Shown piece by piece: positions 1 through 9,186 of a stretch of 64,000 nt of DNA; within the stretch, counting starts at the first letter, position 1, and every line of letters begins with the position of its first letter. Position numbers and translations under genes: made by a program. Source of the DNA: Rohdeia sp041398665 (lineage in GTDB: Bacteria; Planctomycetota; UBA1135; GCA-002686595); contig JAWKUH010000014.1 of NCBI GenBank assembly GCA_041398665.1, forward strand, positions 62,001-126,000, in the 5' to 3' direction. The notes beneath the pieces are model-generated. The model ran no database searches. It saw nothing but the letters and a program-made list of their open reading frames with translations, and was not told where the DNA came from.

Positions 1-233
1 AACAGACGCTCCTGGAGGCGCGCCTTCACCTGGACGTAGTCGGTCTCGCTCTTCTTCGGCTCGACGCGTTCTTCGGGGCGCGGTGCGCGCTCCTCGCGGC
101 GCAGACGTCCCGACGTGTCGACGTTCAGGCTGCGTCGGAACAGCGAGCGGACCGCGTTCGGGCCGCTGCTCAGCGCTTCGCGCGCCTCTCGCGAGGGCGC
201 GCCGGCGCGGGAGATCTTGTCGTCGGCACTCAC
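1..233 (-). CDS. cpaF: CpaF/TadA-type pilus assembly ATPase, N-terminal fragment
   Basis: Only the first 77 or so codons lie in the window; the gene continues past position 1. The frame opens with a GTG at 233 whose bases overlap the TGA stop of cpaE (GTGA), so the two are translationally coupled. The visible protein is a charged, Ser/Arg-rich leader followed by VKARLQERL, the kind of N-terminal helix that precedes the secretion ATPase domain in CpaF/TadA proteins. Family knowledge: this ATPase powers Flp pilus assembly at the inner membrane. No Walker motif is visible because it lies outside the window, so the call rests on the short N-terminal match and on position directly after CpaE. Confidence 0.75.
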   Translation of the reverse strand, partial: MSADDKISRAGAPSREAREALSSGPNAVRSLFRRSLNVDTSGRLRREERAPRPEERVEPKKSETDYVQVKARLQERL

Positions 234-1540
234 GGTTGCGCCTCCGGCTCGGCCTCACCGAGCAGTTCGTCGTCGAACTCGTCCTTGCGCACGGTCCGCT
301 TGGCCTTGCGACCGCGCACGGCTTCGCGCGTCTTCGCGCTCTTCCTCGAGACGCGCGGACGTGGCTCGATCTCGACGGCGTCGTCGCCCTCGTGGAGCGA
401 CTCGATCTCGTTCACGATCGTGCGCAGCGCGCGGCCGAAGCCGTACCACGACGGCGCGTGGAGCGCGTAGGGACGCCCGAGGTTGGCCGCGGCGAGGAGT
501 TTCTTCGCGAACGGCACCTGCACGTCGACCTTGCGCCCCAGCCGGTCGGCGACGTCCTTCGGACCGAGTCGGCCGGGGAACGACGGGTAGGGCTGGTTGA
601 GCAGGACGCGCAGACGCTCGTCCGGCACGCCGAGGCCCTGCAGCACCTCGATGTACGCCGGCATGTTCTGCACGATCGGCACGAGGTCGCTCGTGACGAC
701 GTAGACGAGGTCCGAGAGGTCGAGGATCGCGACCGACACCGCGTCGACCGCGGGGAACGTGTCGACGACGACGTAGTCGAACGCGCGGCGCGCGACGCCG
801 ATGACGCGCGCGATCGCGGAGTCCTCGACCTGCGAGGCCTGGATGGCGTCGCGCGGCGCGGTCAGGACGCGCAGTCCGTGCTTCGTCGGGGCCGAGAGGT
901 TGCGCAGCAGCGTGGTGTCGAGGCGGTAGGCCTCGCGGCACGCGTCGACGAGGCCGGTCGACGGTTCGACGTCGAGCAGGCTGCCGCAGATGCCGAGCTG
1001 GAGCGACGCGTCGACGAGCAGGACGCGGTCCGGGTGGTCGCGCGCGAGCAGCGCCGCGGTGCTGACGCTGATCGACGTCTTGCCGATGCCGCCCTTGTTG
1101 CTGACGAACGACACGACGCGCCCGTCGGCGCGCGACGCCGTTCCGGCGTGGAGCAGCTGCCGGTCGAACACGTCCGCGAGCTCGGGCGGCGACACCGGTC
1201 GACGCAGGAAGTCGCAGACGTGCGCGCGCATCGACTGGATGAGCAGCAGCGGGCTGTGGTCGCCGTGCAGGAAGTCCTCGGAGTACGCCGCGACGATGCG
1301 CGTGCCCTGCGAGTCGCGCGCGATCGCGTCGGCGATCTCGGGGAGCCGCGCGTCGGTCTCCTCGAGGCGGAGGATCACGAGGTCGAGCGCGCGGTCGCGC
1401 GCGAGTTCGACCCCGCGGCGAAGGTCCGTCTCGCTCTGCACGAGGAACCGCGCACCCTGCACGACCGGCAGCGCGTCCTCGATCTCGTTGGCGAGACCGG
1501 GGTCGGAGCTGATGACGAGGAGGTGGAACGTCTTGTCCAT
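230..1540 (-). CDS. cpaE: CpaE/TadZ-like pilus localisation ATPase
   Basis: A 436-residue protein. Residues 1-125 look like a degenerate receiver fold (LLVISSDPGLANEI, LDLVILRLEETDARLPEI), followed by a MinD/ParA-type ATPase with the deviant Walker A KGGIGKT at 149-155 and a downstream DYVVVDTFPAVD Walker B-like segment. The tail (about 385-436) is basic, then acidic. This is the architecture of CpaE/TadZ, which places the Tad secretion machine in the cell. The ATG at 1540 was preferred over the longer frame opening at 1657 because the extra residues are low-complexity Arg/Ser and match nothing. It sits between the TadG-like gene and cpaF and overlaps the latter by four bases. Confidence 0.92.
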   Translation of the reverse strand: MDKTFHLLVISSDPGLANEIEDALPVVQGARFLVQSETDLRRGVELARDRALDLVILRLEETDARLPEIADAIARDSQGTRIVAAYSEDFLHGDHSPLLLIQSMRAHVCDFLRRPVSPPELADVFDRQLLHAGTASRADGRVVSFVSNKGGIGKTSISVSTAALLARDHPDRVLLVDASLQLGICGSLLDVEPSTGLVDACREAYRLDTTLLRNLSAPTKHGLRVLTAPRDAIQASQVEDSAIARVIGVARRAFDYVVVDTFPAVDAVSVAILDLSDLVYVVTSDLVPIVQNMPAYIEVLQGLGVPDERLRVLLNQPYPSFPGRLGPKDVADRLGRKVDVQVPFAKKLLAAANLGRPYALHAPSWYGFGRALRTIVNEIESLHEGDDAVEIEPRPRVSRKSAKTREAVRGRKAKRTVRKDEFDDELLGEAEPEAQP

Positions 1541-1601
1541 GCGTTGGCGGGGGAGCGCTCGGGATGGAGCTGAGGGCGGTTGCGAGCGAGTGACGGCGCG
1601 G

Positions 1602-3119
1602 TCAGCGCACGAGGACGGGCGCGAGCGCCTTGTTCGGGACGGCGGCGAAGACCGCACCGAGCGAGGTCTCGAAGAGCTGCGTCGAGGCGAAGGCGTCGAC
1701 GGCCGACGCGTTCTCGGGAGCGACGAAGTCCGGGCGCAGCGTGAGGGTGAGTCGAATCGTGGCGGGGTCCGTCCCTCCAGCGGAGACTCTGAACTCAGCC
1801 TTGTTGAGACAGTCGAAGGCCAGGAATCCGGTCACTCGAATCGGCCCCTCGGCGACGTCGACGAGTTCGGCGACGGCGAGCACGACCGTGTCCGGTCGGC
1901 GCTCCTCGGGTTCGACGTCCTGGTTCCAGGGCGGTCCACCCTGTTCGTAGTCTTCCAACGAGTAGAAGAGCTGCTCGTCGACCTGGAGCGGTCGAAGAGT
2001 CCCGTCGAGGACGGCCCGGCCCAGAACCGATCCGACATGGAGCTGTCCGCGCTCGCGCTCCAGAGGTGACATCGTGAAGTAGTCGGCCTGGAGGCGGCGC
2101 GTCCAACCAACTCGGACGTGGTTCGTTCCGACGACGCGCCAGAGAGTTCCGTCTTCGCGGGCTTCCAGAACCACGGGCTGACCGTCGAGAAGAACGTCGA
2201 GCGGAGGCGGTCGAGGATGTAGTCACGAAGCCCGTTCGCATCCAGTCGAAGAGTACTCGCCCGTCGTCTGCCGTCCGACGACGAGGAAACCCTCCTCTCC
2301 TAGGGCATCGAGCGAAGGGGCCTGCGTCGTGTCGTAGCACTTCGCCCCCACCGAGACGATGGGGCGACCCTGCGCTAGCGCTGTCGCGCGGACCGCGACC
2401 CCATCGCGACGCACGTCGAACTCCTGCCCGGTGTTCGCCAGTGAGAGCGGTCCGAGTCCGAAGAAGATGGGGACGCCCCCTCCGGTACTGCTGACGTCCG
2501 GGACCGCGTCGAATCCGAAGAGATTCGGAGTGCGGCGGAGACGAACCAGAAAGCTCTTCGCATCTCCGGCGCCAGCCTGGTCCGCAACTTCGAAGTCCGG
2601 TCGCGAGTAGTCGAAGTTCTCGACGTTGTCGACGGGATTCGACTCGCTGGCGACAAACGTGCCCGCGACGAGGTCACCGAACTCACGGTTGATCGAGTTG
2701 GGCTGCGGATCGGGCTGGTAGAGACCGAGGCTCCCGGGGACGAGGCCGCCAGCCGCTTCGACGACACCTAGCGCGAGGTAACTCGCTTGCGGCCCTGCGC
2801 CGAACGCGAACTCGACGTTTGGCGTCGTCGTCAGGTCGAGGTCCTCGTCGAACGTGAGCCTCATCGCCTCCTTCGCGCGAACACGTCGAAGGTCATCGTT
2901 CAACTCGTCGACCCAGCGGACACCCTCCAATGCCGCCGAGTCGACGGAGTTCTGCATGGTGACCTGGGTCGTCCGGATCAGGCCGAGGTCGCTCGACAAC
3001 GCCGCGATGGCGAGGAGCACGGCCGCGAGCAGCGCGAACTGCAGCAGTACGGCGCCTCGGCGCGAGCGGTTCGTTGAGCGGTGCACGTCGGTTCCTCGGT
3101 CCTCGGCCGGAGAGACCAC
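1602..3119 (-). pseudogene. TadG-like Tad pilus protein, frame interrupted
   Basis: The N-terminal part (3119-2223) has a Tad-type prepilin-like segment, RRGAVLLQFALLAAVLLAIA, then DSAALEGVR, typical of TadG-like proteins; the usual Glu at +5 after the Gly is Gln. The frame stops at a TGA at 2223-2225, yet the same frame is open again from 2222 to 1602 and encodes sensible protein. Between about 2247 and 2196 a different frame reads ANGLRDYILDRLR and then rejoins LDVLLDGQPVVLEA in the original frame. Two compensating single-base indels would give one protein of about 505 residues. Read as written, these are two ORFs: 2223-3119 and 1602-2174 (GTG). The start could also be the GTG at 3086. It lies 2 bases after cpaB in the same operon. 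Confidence 0.7.
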
Positions 3120-3121
3120 GA

Positions 3122-4078
3122 TCAGCCGTCGGCCCGACGGACGTTGTTCGTGGTCGTGGACTTGCCGCCGTTGATCACCTGGACCTCGATCGGCTTCGGA
3201 AGGTCGCGAACGGGCCCGAGCGGGTCCTGGGGGACGACCTCGGGGATCTCGGAGCCCAGGTCGCCGTCGATGCGACCGGAGATCGCCACGGCGCGCACCT
3301 TCTCGCCGCGCTCGATCGCTGCGGCGAGGGCGGCGACCTCTTCGGCTCGGAGTGCGATGAAGCAGTCCAGGACGGGCTGCTTCACACCGGGGACGCTGCG
3401 TTCGCGGACCGGCCGCACGACGAGGGCTCGCGTCGCGACGCGACGCACCTGCGCCTGCTTGTCGAGGCCCAACATCTTCTGTTGGGTCTCGACCGACGCC
3501 CGTTCCTCGTCGGAGAGCGTGTCGGGGTTGATCGCCACGATGGTCGCCGTCGCGACGAGGTCGACCTCGTCGCCGTAGCTCAGACTCTCGAGGCCCGTCA
3601 CCTCGGTGCAGTTCACGGTCACGCCGAACTTGCCCTCGGGAACGCCGGCCGTCGGACCGGCCTGCGTGCCCTCGGGGAAGAACTCGCTCGGGTGGAAGGG
3701 GCGGCCCTTCTCGTGACCGGACATGAGCACGCGTCCGAAGATCTGGTTCGGGTTGAGGACGATGCCCGAGTTCTCGATGCTGGCCTTCTGGACCTTCACC
3801 ACGCTCGGCGTGCCGTCCTCCTTGTAGAAGATCGCGCTCGTCACGACGTCGAACGGTTCGAGGTCCTTCGACGGGACGAGGATCGCGACCATCTCGGGCT
3901 GGTCCACGGGCTCGACGGGCTTCGGTGCTTCGTAGGCGAGCACCGGGTTCGCCATGCCGGGGAGGGTGAACTTGCCGGTGTTCGCGAGCGACCAGTTCGC
4001 GTAGAGCGAGACGGAGAACGCGACGGCGAGGACGATGGCCGCGATGGTGGGCAGGGGGCTCTGGCGGCGACGTGACAT
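3122..4078 (-). CDS. cpaB: CpaB-like Flp pilus assembly protein (SAF domain)
   Basis: A 318-residue protein with an N-terminal membrane anchor at about 9-30 (TIAAIVLAVAFSVSLYANW), then a SAF-like domain from about 60 (EMVAILVPSKDLEPFDVV, with GRVLMSGHEKGRPF) and an RcpC-like beta domain (FGVTVNCTEVTGLESLSYGDEVDLVA). CpaB/RcpC proteins sit in the periplasm and interact with the secretin during Flp pilus assembly. It lies between the TadE-like and TadG-like genes on the same strand, and the TadG-like start follows within a few bases of its stop. The ATG start precedes the hydrophobic segment at the usual distance. Confidence 0.88.
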   Translation of the reverse strand: MSRRRQSPLPTIAAIVLAVAFSVSLYANWSLANTGKFTLPGMANPVLAYEAPKPVEPVDQPEMVAILVPSKDLEPFDVVTSAIFYKEDGTPSVVKVQKASIENSGIVLNPNQIFGRVLMSGHEKGRPFHPSEFFPEGTQAGPTAGVPEGKFGVTVNCTEVTGLESLSYGDEVDLVATATIVAINPDTLSDEERASVETQQKMLGLDKQAQVRRVATRALVVRPVRERSVPGVKQPVLDCFIALRAEEVAALAAAIERGEKVRAVAISGRIDGDLGSEIPEVVPQDPLGPVRDLPKPIEVQVINGGKSTTTNNVRRADG

Positions 4079-4121
4079 GTGAAGAGACCTGTGATTGGGT
4101 CGAAGACCGACGGCGGCTTCG

Positions 4122-5088
4122 TCAGGGGGTCAGCGCGAAGACCTCGCGGCGGTAGATGGACTGGCCTGCGAGGATCCTGCGGAACGGACGCACTTCGCCC
4201 CCCAGCATCTGGAACGAGCCCAGGCCGTAGCTTCCGGCATACGCGCCGGAGGCCTGCGAGGACCCCGAACCCTGGACGATCTCGTAGCCGGTGCCGGCTA
4301 CATCTCCGAGGTTGGTGGCGGTCACGGTCGTCTGGGCGTAGATGACGTCACCAAGACCAGTCTCGAGAAGTGCCTCGGTGTCGGACGGGTCGATACGGTG
4401 CGCGGCACTTGCGCTCGACTGGAACGGCACGTTGATGCGGACAGCGACGACTCCGCCCTCCGGCGACGTCGTACTGAACGGGCTCTGCGACGGGGGCACG
4501 ATCGCTGTCGTCCCCCGGATCTCCTGCACCACGGGGAGCCAGCGGACGATCTCCTCTCCGCCGTTGGCGTGGCTGACTTCGGGGATGACGACGAGGAAGG
4601 TCTCGTTGCCCGGACCGCCCGAGGAGTTCTCGTTCCGGACGAGAGTGCCGGGATAGCGATACAAGTTGTAGGAGGATCCGCCGAACGCGACCTGGTCGTA
4701 GATCATCAAGGGACGCAGAGCCCGGTTGACGATCGGCTTCATCGGCGAAGAAGTCGTCGAGGCTCTGTCCAGGTGCGAGTCGTTGTCCAGGTCGACGACG
4801 AGATGGTTCCGAGTCGAAGACGCCGGAATAGTTCGGGATCAGGAAGCCGGTGACCGCGTTGCGCTTGATGGCGTCGTCGAACTTGATGTTCGGCTCGAGC
4901 GGAACATGCGCGAGTTCACGCGCGAGCAGTCGCGCCGCGTCCTGCGCCGCCGACGCCATGAACGTCGCGCGACCCATGTCGACGATAGCGGCGAACAGGA
5001 CGTAGAACACGACCGAGACGATCGCGAACTCGACCAGGACGCCGCCGCGGCGGCGCGCTCCTGCGCGACTCGAAGGAGGACGAGTCAT
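4122..5088 (-). pseudogene. TadE-like pseudopilin, one frame change
   Basis: The 5' part encodes a TadE N-terminus: basic residues, RRRGGVLVEFAIVSVVFYVL (Glu at +5 after Gly, as in prepilin-peptidase substrates), then DMGRATFMASAAQDAARLLA. At about 4806 the coding frame changes: the first frame runs to NYSGVFDSE, and HLVVDLDNDSHLD followed by the rest of the protein (MKPIVNRALRPLMIYDQ to the stop at 4122) is one base out. Removing one base near 4806 restores a single protein of about 321 residues. Starts at 5088 or at an in-frame ATG at 5109 are both possible. TadE-like proteins act as minor pseudopilins; the position between flp and cpaB agrees. Whether the break is real or a base-calling error cannot be told here. 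Confidence 0.75.
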
Positions 5089-5186
5089 GGCTTCCGGGAC
5101 GCCGACCATGTGACAGGTCGTCACGCTCGGGGGATCGAGCACGCGAGCGCTCTCGACCCCCCGGACGCGTCGACGACGCCGCAGCG

Positions 5187-5522
5187 TCAGGGCTGCTGCT
5201 GCTCGGTCTGGGTGTTGATGATCAGCGAGTCCATGGTGTCCTGGTCGACACCGAGGGTCTTCGACAGGGAGTTCGGGTCCTGCGCGTCGATCTTGAGCGC
5301 ACCGTTCTCCGTGGCGACGAGACGACCCGACTTGATCGGACCGTTGTCCTCGGCGTGCGCGCCGGGGAGGACCGTCGAGGAGAGACCGAAGAGGTCGCTG
5401 ACCTTGTGACCGAAGATCGACACCGCCGCGAGCGCGACGATGGCGATGCCGGCGACCAGGAGGCCGTATTCGATGAGGGCCGCACCGCGGCGGGCGCGGC
5501 GAGCTTTCGTGTGGAGTTTCAT
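5187..5522 (-). CDS. flp: Flp-type major pilin, long form
   Basis: A 111-residue prepilin. After a basic leader, the cleavage region is RRG/AALIEYGLLVAGIAIVAL: cut after Gly13, with Glu at +5 and Tyr at +6, the Flp signature. A single hydrophobic helix follows (about 14-38), then FGHKVSDLFGLS. Typical mature Flp pilins are about 50-60 residues; here the mature form would be about 98, with a polar C-terminal extension of about 60 residues ending in a Gln run. It is the first gene of the downstream Tad run after a hairpin-rich gap, so it probably has its own promoter. No prepilin peptidase gene lies in the window. Confidence 0.9.
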   Translation of the reverse strand: MKLHTKARRARRGAALIEYGLLVAGIAIVALAAVSIFGHKVSDLFGLSSTVLPGAHAEDNGPIKSGRLVATENGALKIDAQDPNSLSKTLGVDQDTMDSLIINTQTEQQQP

Positions 5523-5771
5523 GAGGATCGAGAGGGTGGGAGAAGAAGAAGGACACCTACCGCGGCGGCGAGTCGCGCGAGGTCACCGACCCCGTGCGAA
5601 CCCGATCCGCGATCGGCGTTCGGTGGCGTCACCCATGGTGTTCGGGCGGCGGCCGGAGCGGGCGGCGGAGGGGTCTCCGCGGCCTTCGGGGCGGCCGTTC
5701 CCAAACGTCGAAGATACTGGAAGGGCCGGAGGCCGCCAGGATCTTGCGAGGACGTTGACGGCAGCTTCCGA
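5523..5771. other. Intergenic leader upstream of flp
   Basis: This is the 5' side of the flp gene, between the pilin start and the hairpin cluster behind the secretin gene. No convincing ORF is present. A small perfect inverted repeat (CCGATC-CGC-GATCGG, 5602-5616) is the only structure noticed. It should contain the pilin promoter, but no recognisable -35/-10 or sigma-54 box stands out. Confidence 0.4.
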
Positions 5772-5845
5772 CCCTCCCGGATCCCCGGGAGGGGGCGCTT
5801 CTGGGCTTGAAAGAGCCCCCGGGGCGGCCTGGGGCCGCTCCGGGG
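5772..5845 (-). terminator. Three adjoining GC-rich hairpins after the secretin gene
   Basis: Seven bases beyond the secretin stop codon lie three hairpins in a row: 5833-5845 with 5817-5829 (13 bp, one G-U, 3-base loop); 5811-5820 with 5791-5800 (10 bp with one mismatch); and 5785-5793 with 5772-5780 (9 bp, perfect, 4-base loop). Some arms overlap, so they may be alternative folds. There is no clear T-run, so this could be a terminator, an attenuator or an mRNA-stabilising end that separates secretin from pilin expression. Confidence 0.65.
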
Positions 5846-5852
5846 TGGACGG

Positions 5853-7958
5853 TCAGCGGACCCGGGCGACGGGCTCCGGCAGCGGGGCGGCGGCGGGCTG
5901 CCCCGACCCCTCGGCCTCGCGGGCCGCCGGGTCGGCGACCTCCTCGTCGCGGGCGCGTCGGTCCTCGGGCGGCGGCACCGCGTCGAGCAGCGCCTCGAAC
6001 GGGTCGCCGTAGGGCCACAGCAGGGCGCGCGCCTCGGGCTGACGCAGCACGACCGGCGTGACGACGATCACGAGCTCGGTCTGCTCGCTCTGCTCCGACG
6101 TGTCGCGGAAGAGCCAGCCGACGAGCGGCACGTCGCCGAGGAGCGGCATCTTGCGCTTCACGCCGTCGTGGCGACGGGTCTTGAGGCCGCCGACGAGCAG
6201 CGCCTGGCCGTCGTCGAGCCGCGCGCTCGTGCGGAGCGTGCGCGTGCGGAAGCCGACGGTCTCCTGCGCGGTGCCCGTCGCGGCGACGACGTCGGCCGTG
6301 AGGTCGAAGTCGGGCTCCGTCACCTCGGGCTGCACGTCGAGCGTGATGCGACCGTCGCGACCGACGAGCGGACGCACGGCGAGACCGATGCCGAAGCTCT
6401 CCGTCGTCGTCGACGTGGTGATCACGCCGCCCGACGCGTCGGAGACCGCGGACTGACGCACCGGGATCTCGCCGCCGACGAGGAACTGTGCGGACTCGCC
6501 GGAGAGGACGGTCAGGCTCGGGCGCGACAGGCTGCGCGCGAGACCCTGTTCCTCGAGGAAGCGCAGCGTCGCGGAGAGCGCGAGGCGTCCCGTCGAGAGC
6601 TGCACCTCGTTCGCGAAGGTGCCGTCGAGGAAGTTCACGACGTTCTGCACGTCGGTCTCGCTCGTCGGACCCGTGCCGAAGCCGCCGGAGAACGGCGCGT
6701 CGGGATTGCCGGTCGGCGTGCCCTGGAACTGCGTCGTCAGCGGGCTGCGCGACACGCCGTCCGCCTGGAAGTCGGAGATCGCGGCGGCGAGTTTCGGCCG
6801 CACCTCGCGCAGACCGTTGCGGTCGACCTCGTAGAACTCGACCTGCACGCGCACCTGCGGGAGGTCGGTGACCTCGACGAAGGAGATGACGCGGCCGTTG
6901 GCCGTGCTCAGCACCGACGCGCGGGCGAGGTTGGCCTCGACCTGGTTGTCGAGGCGCAGGCGACCGACGTTGAAGCTCGAGCTCCCGCCGGTGCCGAAGC
7001 CGCTGCTCGAGCCGTTGCCGGACGTGCTGAGGTTGCCGATGCGGTCGCGCCAGGCGCCGGCCTCGTCCGCCAGCACCTCGATCGAGCTGTCCTCGCCCTC
7101 GACCAACCGGCCGACGAGCGTCAGCGCGCGCGTCAACGCGATCTGGTCGTGCACCTCGCCCTCGAGGACGATCAGGTCGCGCGTCTCGTCCGGGAGGTCG
7201 CCGTACTGGACGCGGCGCACGAGGACGCCCTCGTAGCCCGCCGTCGCGAGCGCGACCTGCACGCGTTGGTCGAGCTCGGGACCGAGCTCCTCCACGCGGA
7301 TGAGGTTGATGATCGAGCCGGCGTTGCCGCGCGCCTCGGTGACGACCGCTTCGGTCGTGACCCCTTCGCCTCCGACGAGGACCGGCGCGCGTCCCGCGTT
7401 GAGGTAGGCCTCCGCGGCCTGCTCCGCCGCGCGGCGCATGTTCATGTTCGCGACGAGTCCGCGCAGCACGTAGGCCTCGCGGTCCGGCGCGATGTCGACC
7501 GTGATGCTCGGGTGGATCTCGGTCAGAGCGGCCTCGAGCAGCTCGAGGTCCTTCTTGACCCAGATCGTCTTCTGCTCGTGCGTCCCGTCCGTGTACCAGA
7601 CGATCAGGCTGGTGCGTCCGACGGCGAGACCGCGCAGCAGGACCTCGCGGTCGGAGAGCGTCTGCTGCTCGACGATCGCCGCGTCGCCGATCGCGATGCG
7701 CTGGATCGGACGGTTGAAAGTCAGCTCGCGGTGCGTGCCCTTGGTCAGCCCGACGACGTCGCCGTCCTGCGCGAGGAAGCCCGTCGCGAGCGGCTCGTTC
7801 GCCTCGGCCTCGGGCGCCGCCGGAACCGGGGCGTGCGGCACCATCGGCGCGGCACCGAGAGACAGGGCGCCGACGATCGCGACGCCGACGGCGACGCGGC
7901 GCCGGACGACGAACCTGGAGGTGCGCGGCGTGCGCGCTTCGCGGGATGCGGGGACCAT
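5853..7958 (-). CDS. cpaC: CpaC/RcpA-type Tad pilus secretin
   Basis: A 701-residue outer-membrane secretin, the exit pore for the Flp pilus. A basic start and hydrophobic stretch (about 17-35) form a signal peptide. Next is a pilus N1 domain (ELTFNRPIQRIAIGDAAIV, LLRGLAVGRTSLIVWYTDG), BON-like repeats, a Ser/Gly-rich insert, then the secretin core with RPSLTVLSGESAQFLVGGE and the family signature MPLLGDVPLVGWLFR followed by ELVIVVTPVVL near the C-terminus. The ATG at 7958 has a GAGAG purine run just upstream and directly precedes the signal peptide; the frame extends further upstream but only with Arg-rich sequence. It lies upstream of the pilin, unlike the common cpaB-cpaC order. Confidence 0.95.
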   Translation of the reverse strand: MVPASREARTPRTSRFVVRRRVAVGVAIVGALSLGAAPMVPHAPVPAAPEAEANEPLATGFLAQDGDVVGLTKGTHRELTFNRPIQRIAIGDAAIVEQQTLSDREVLLRGLAVGRTSLIVWYTDGTHEQKTIWVKKDLELLEAALTEIHPSITVDIAPDREAYVLRGLVANMNMRRAAEQAAEAYLNAGRAPVLVGGEGVTTEAVVTEARGNAGSIINLIRVEELGPELDQRVQVALATAGYEGVLVRRVQYGDLPDETRDLIVLEGEVHDQIALTRALTLVGRLVEGEDSSIEVLADEAGAWRDRIGNLSTSGNGSSSGFGTGGSSSFNVGRLRLDNQVEANLARASVLSTANGRVISFVEVTDLPQVRVQVEFYEVDRNGLREVRPKLAAAISDFQADGVSRSPLTTQFQGTPTGNPDAPFSGGFGTGPTSETDVQNVVNFLDGTFANEVQLSTGRLALSATLRFLEEQGLARSLSRPSLTVLSGESAQFLVGGEIPVRQSAVSDASGGVITTSTTTESFGIGLAVRPLVGRDGRITLDVQPEVTEPDFDLTADVVAATGTAQETVGFRTRTLRTSARLDDGQALLVGGLKTRRHDGVKRKMPLLGDVPLVGWLFRDTSEQSEQTELVIVVTPVVLRQPEARALLWPYGDPFEALLDAVPPPEDRRARDEEVADPAAREAEGSGQPAAAPLPEPVARVR

Positions 7959-8399
7959 GGATCTCTCGTGGTGCAGGGGGGTGTCGGCCTTCGTGCTCGA
8001 TCGTCGGGGTCGGTTCGCGTGCGCGCGGTGCGTACCGACACGGTTCGCATCGGCGCGTCGATCGCGTACCGCCCGACGGCGGAGGTTCGTGCGTCTACGA
8101 CTCTCGGGATCGCTCTCGTCCGACGTGGTGTCGCGCGCGCGGCGCGACGGAGGAGTGACGCATCCCTGCGTGGTGGACCGGACACCCCCCATGGATCCGA
8201 TCGAACGAGCGAAGGAGGACGCTATGCGGCTTCCTTCGAACCGTCAAGACCACCACGCGTCGTGCCGCTCCTCACGCACGTGGAGGGCGTGCGCGCAATC
8301 CCCGCGCGATTCCCAGCTTCCGACCGCGCCGCTCCCGAAAGCGCGACGGCGCGTACGACGCACGCGCGCGTCCTGCGTCCGACGCGACCCGCGCGCGGG
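7959..8399. other. Intergenic region between methyltransferase and secretin genes
   Basis: About 440 bases without a credible gene; all open frames here are Arg/Ser-rich shadows. It should hold the promoter of the secretin gene. The only structure seen is a perfect 16-base palindrome, GACCCGCGCGCGGGTC at 8386-8401, overlapping the methyltransferase stop codon and possibly forming a terminator stem. Confidence 0.4.
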
Positions 8400-9179
8400 T
8401 CAGGCGTCTCGTCCGCGGGCCGGGCGAGCCACGACGAGGACGTGGAAGCCCAACAGCGAGAGCACCGGGATCGCACAGAGAACGCGATCGAACGCGAGGA
8501 AAAATCGTGTGATCCACGCGTTGCCCGGGACGAAGCGCAGCACGCCGAGGTGGTCCGGGAAGCCCGCGAAGACGTAGGCGAACACGCCGTACTTCTTCAC
8601 CTTCACGATCTCGAAGCCCGCGGCTTCCGTCAGTCCGACGATGCCCTTGCGCGTGAAGCCCTGGTCGCCCTCGTCGAAGTGCTTGCTCTTCTTGTAGAGG
8701 ACCGCGCGCGCGAGCCGGATGAGGGGGTTGTCGTTGCAGGGCTCGCTCATGACGAGCACGCCGTCCTCCTGCAGCACGCGCCGACAGTGGCGGAGGAACC
8801 CGACGTGGTCGCGCGTGTGGTGCAGACTCCCCTTGCAGAACACGACGTCGAACGCCCCCGGCGCGAACGGCAACTTCTCCGCGTCGCCCGTGACCAGCTT
8901 CGCCCCGTCGACGTACTGGTCCGACACCTTGAGCATGGCGTGGCTGATGTCGAGCCCCACCGACCCCGGGTGCTCCGCCATCAGCTCCGCGAGGAAGAAG
9001 CCGGTCCCGCAGCCGAGGTCGAGCAGCCGCTTCGCCCCGGGCGGGACGTGCGAGATCATCTCGGCGTGCCAGTCCTGCTGGAACAGGCGCGAGAACTCGA
9101 AGCCGTAGCGGTAGGCGTAGCGCGGCGCGAGTTCGCGGTGCAGTTCGATCTGCGCCTGCGCGTTGGTCGGGGGAGCCAT
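8400..9179 (-). CDS. Class I SAM-dependent methyltransferase
   Basis: A 259-residue Rossmann-fold methyltransferase. Motif I is LLDLGCGTGFF at about 52-62; VGLDISHAMLKVS supplies the acidic loop, GDAEKLPFAPGAFDVVFC the motif II/III region, and RVLQEDGVLVMSEP the post-motif strand, as in UbiE/Methyltransf_11 enzymes. The C-terminal third has a long hydrophobic stretch (RFFLAFDRVLCAIPVLSLLGFHVLVVA), suggesting membrane association and a lipid or lipid-linked substrate. Upstream, 7 bases away on the same strand, is a flippase-like membrane protein, which fits envelope-lipid chemistry, but the substrate is unknown. Confidence 0.85.
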   Translation of the reverse strand: MAPPTNAQAQIELHRELAPRYAYRYGFEFSRLFQQDWHAEMISHVPPGAKRLLDLGCGTGFFLAELMAEHPGSVGLDISHAMLKVSDQYVDGAKLVTGDAEKLPFAPGAFDVVFCKGSLHHTRDHVGFLRHCRRVLQEDGVLVMSEPCNDNPLIRLARAVLYKKSKHFDEGDQGFTRKGIVGLTEAAGFEIVKVKKYGVFAYVFAGFPDHLGVLRFVPGNAWITRFFLAFDRVLCAIPVLSLLGFHVLVVARPARGRDA

Positions 9180-9186
9180 GCGGCGC

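Noticed and set aside
2223..2225. TGA inside the TadG-like gene read as selenocysteine
   Set aside because: No SECIS-like structure was noticed, the local frame changes explain the break better, and selenoproteins are not known in Tad systems.
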